Origin: JASJBU01 sp965372385
Lineage (GTDB): Bacteria; Pseudomonadota; Gammaproteobacteria; Chromatiales; Chromatiaceae
Direction of reading: 5' to 3'
Assembly (NCBI GenBank): GCA_965372385.1
Contig: CBDVCD010000205.1
Location: forward strand, 1-6,457
Length of the DNA stretch: 6,457 bases
Under the pieces are notes generated by a model. The model saw only the letters and a program-made list of their open reading frames with translations, had not been told where the DNA came from and made no database searches. A program made the position numbers and the translations under genes. This document shows positions 5,896-6,457 of the stretch, piece by piece (position 1 is the stretch's first letter; the number at the start of each line of letters is the position of its first letter).

Positions 5896-6457
5896 CAATA
5901 GGTGTCCCGCCGTTTCAGCTTCTTCGTATCTGCCCGGAGAGCGTTCTCAGACAGTTTCTCGTCCTTGTACTTCCCGAGCCCCACGGTTCTCGACTCCTCT
6001 TCGGCCGTGGATTTCTTCTTCTCCCCCTTCAAGCCGTGCAAAGCATGAATCAGTTCGTGGGCAAGCCCTACGCATGGAGGAGAGACTAGTCCCGACTCCA
6101 GCCTGCAAATGGCATGGGTGAAGTAAACTTTGTCGACTCTACCTGTGCCATCTCCTGCAGCGCTCTGCCCCGCAGACGCGTGGCTGTTTCCCTCACCTCG
6201 GCGAAGAGTGTCCTTTCCTGATCGCTCGAAGTCCTGCGCCAAATTCCAATTCAACATTTCATTGACGTCTTTATTGGGGCTGCGGTACTGGAAACCTTTG
6301 TGAATAATGTTCACCTTTTCTGTGAGCGGGTGAATGGTAACATTCGCTCCCCTGACGTAGCCTTGTTGCTCGTTACCTCTATCGCTTGGACACGCCCCGG
6401 CGATGAGTGCAACCCGTCCTCCGCGCCTGTTAAGCAACCTGAGGTAGGTAACTATCA
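5895..6457 (-). CDS. M91-family (NleD/HopH1-like) zinc metallopeptidase domain protein, partial (N-terminus off the right edge)
   Basis: The last 186 codons of a minus-strand gene are visible; the frame is open to the right edge. A TTG at 6437 could serve as a start but is preceded by open sequence (IVTYLR), so the true start is probably outside. Numbering from that TTG: the segment VNIIHKGFQYRSPNKDVNEM (42-61) is followed by a Gly/Ser/Ala-rich, probably disordered stretch (81-100). Then come VDKVYFTH (101-108) and the zinc motif HELIH in GLAHELIHALHG (124-135), where H127 and H131 are zinc ligands and E128 the catalytic base. EEESRTVGLGKY (146-157) may supply a third ligand. SENALR (163-168) and a terminal RRDTY complete it. 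This motif order is that of peptidase family M91, whose known members NleD (E. coli) and HopH1 (Pseudomonas syringae) are type III effectors; NleD cleaves host JNK and p38 kinases. I see no secretion signal in the visible part. The M91 assignment rests on motif recall; a generic HExxH protease is the alternative. Confidence 0.75.
   Translation of the reverse strand, partial: IVTYLRLLNRRGGRVALIAGACPSDRGNEQQGYVRGANVTIHPLTEKVNIIHKGFQYRSPNKDVNEMLNWNLAQDFERSGKDTLRRGEGNSHASAGQSAAGDGTGRVDKVYFTHAICRLESGLVSPPCVGLAHELIHALHGLKGEKKKSTAEEESRTVGLGKYKDEKLSENALRADTKKLKRRDTY

Overview
The window reads as a gammaproteobacterial chromosome fragment. The best taxonomic evidence is a full-length SrkA/YihE-type stress kinase, which is a gammaproteobacterial housekeeping gene. 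GTAG-headed palindromic repeats of the type scattered through gammaproteobacterial genomes support this. No gene here fixes the genus. The mix of restriction, toxin-antitoxin and effector-like genes around one core gene marks it as an accessory or hot-spot region.

Layout from left to right. Positions 1-1117 (minus) hold a type I restriction specificity subunit, HsdS, cut by the left edge. Positions 1117-3504 (minus) hold the methyltransferase subunit HsdM, whose stop codon overlaps the hsdS start (TAATG). The restriction subunit hsdR is not in view and may lie past the left edge. A roughly 100-base structured palindrome (3597-3697) separates hsdM from srkA (3726-4727, minus). The spacer 4728-5025 lies between divergent genes. 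It carries a likely srkA promoter, a perfect 15-bp GTAG-headed inverted repeat, and an operator-like palindrome over the promoter of the next genes. Positions 5026-5591 (plus) encode a two-gene type II toxin-antitoxin module: a Phd/YefM-type antitoxin and a ParE/RelE-superfamily toxin, overlapping by 13 bases. Positions 5592-5894 hold a doubtful small ORF, a 10-bp inverted repeat, a 16-bp tandem duplication and another GTAG-headed hairpin. From 5895 to the right edge (minus) is the C-terminal part of a protein with a zinc-protease HELIH motif in a context matching the NleD/HopH1 (M91) effector family.

HsdM and HsdS would form the modification core of a type I system: HsdS picks the bipartite target and HsdM methylates adenine. 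The toxin-antitoxin pair is an autonomous autoregulated unit. The M91-like protein is the most unusual item. Members of that family are best known as effectors delivered into eukaryotic cells, and here the reading frame stays open past the window edge, so it may be the tip of a larger protein. I did not find a wholly new multi-gene system. The points that most deserve follow-up are the M91-like C-terminus, the palindromic elements, and the repeat-disrupted stretch after the toxin gene.
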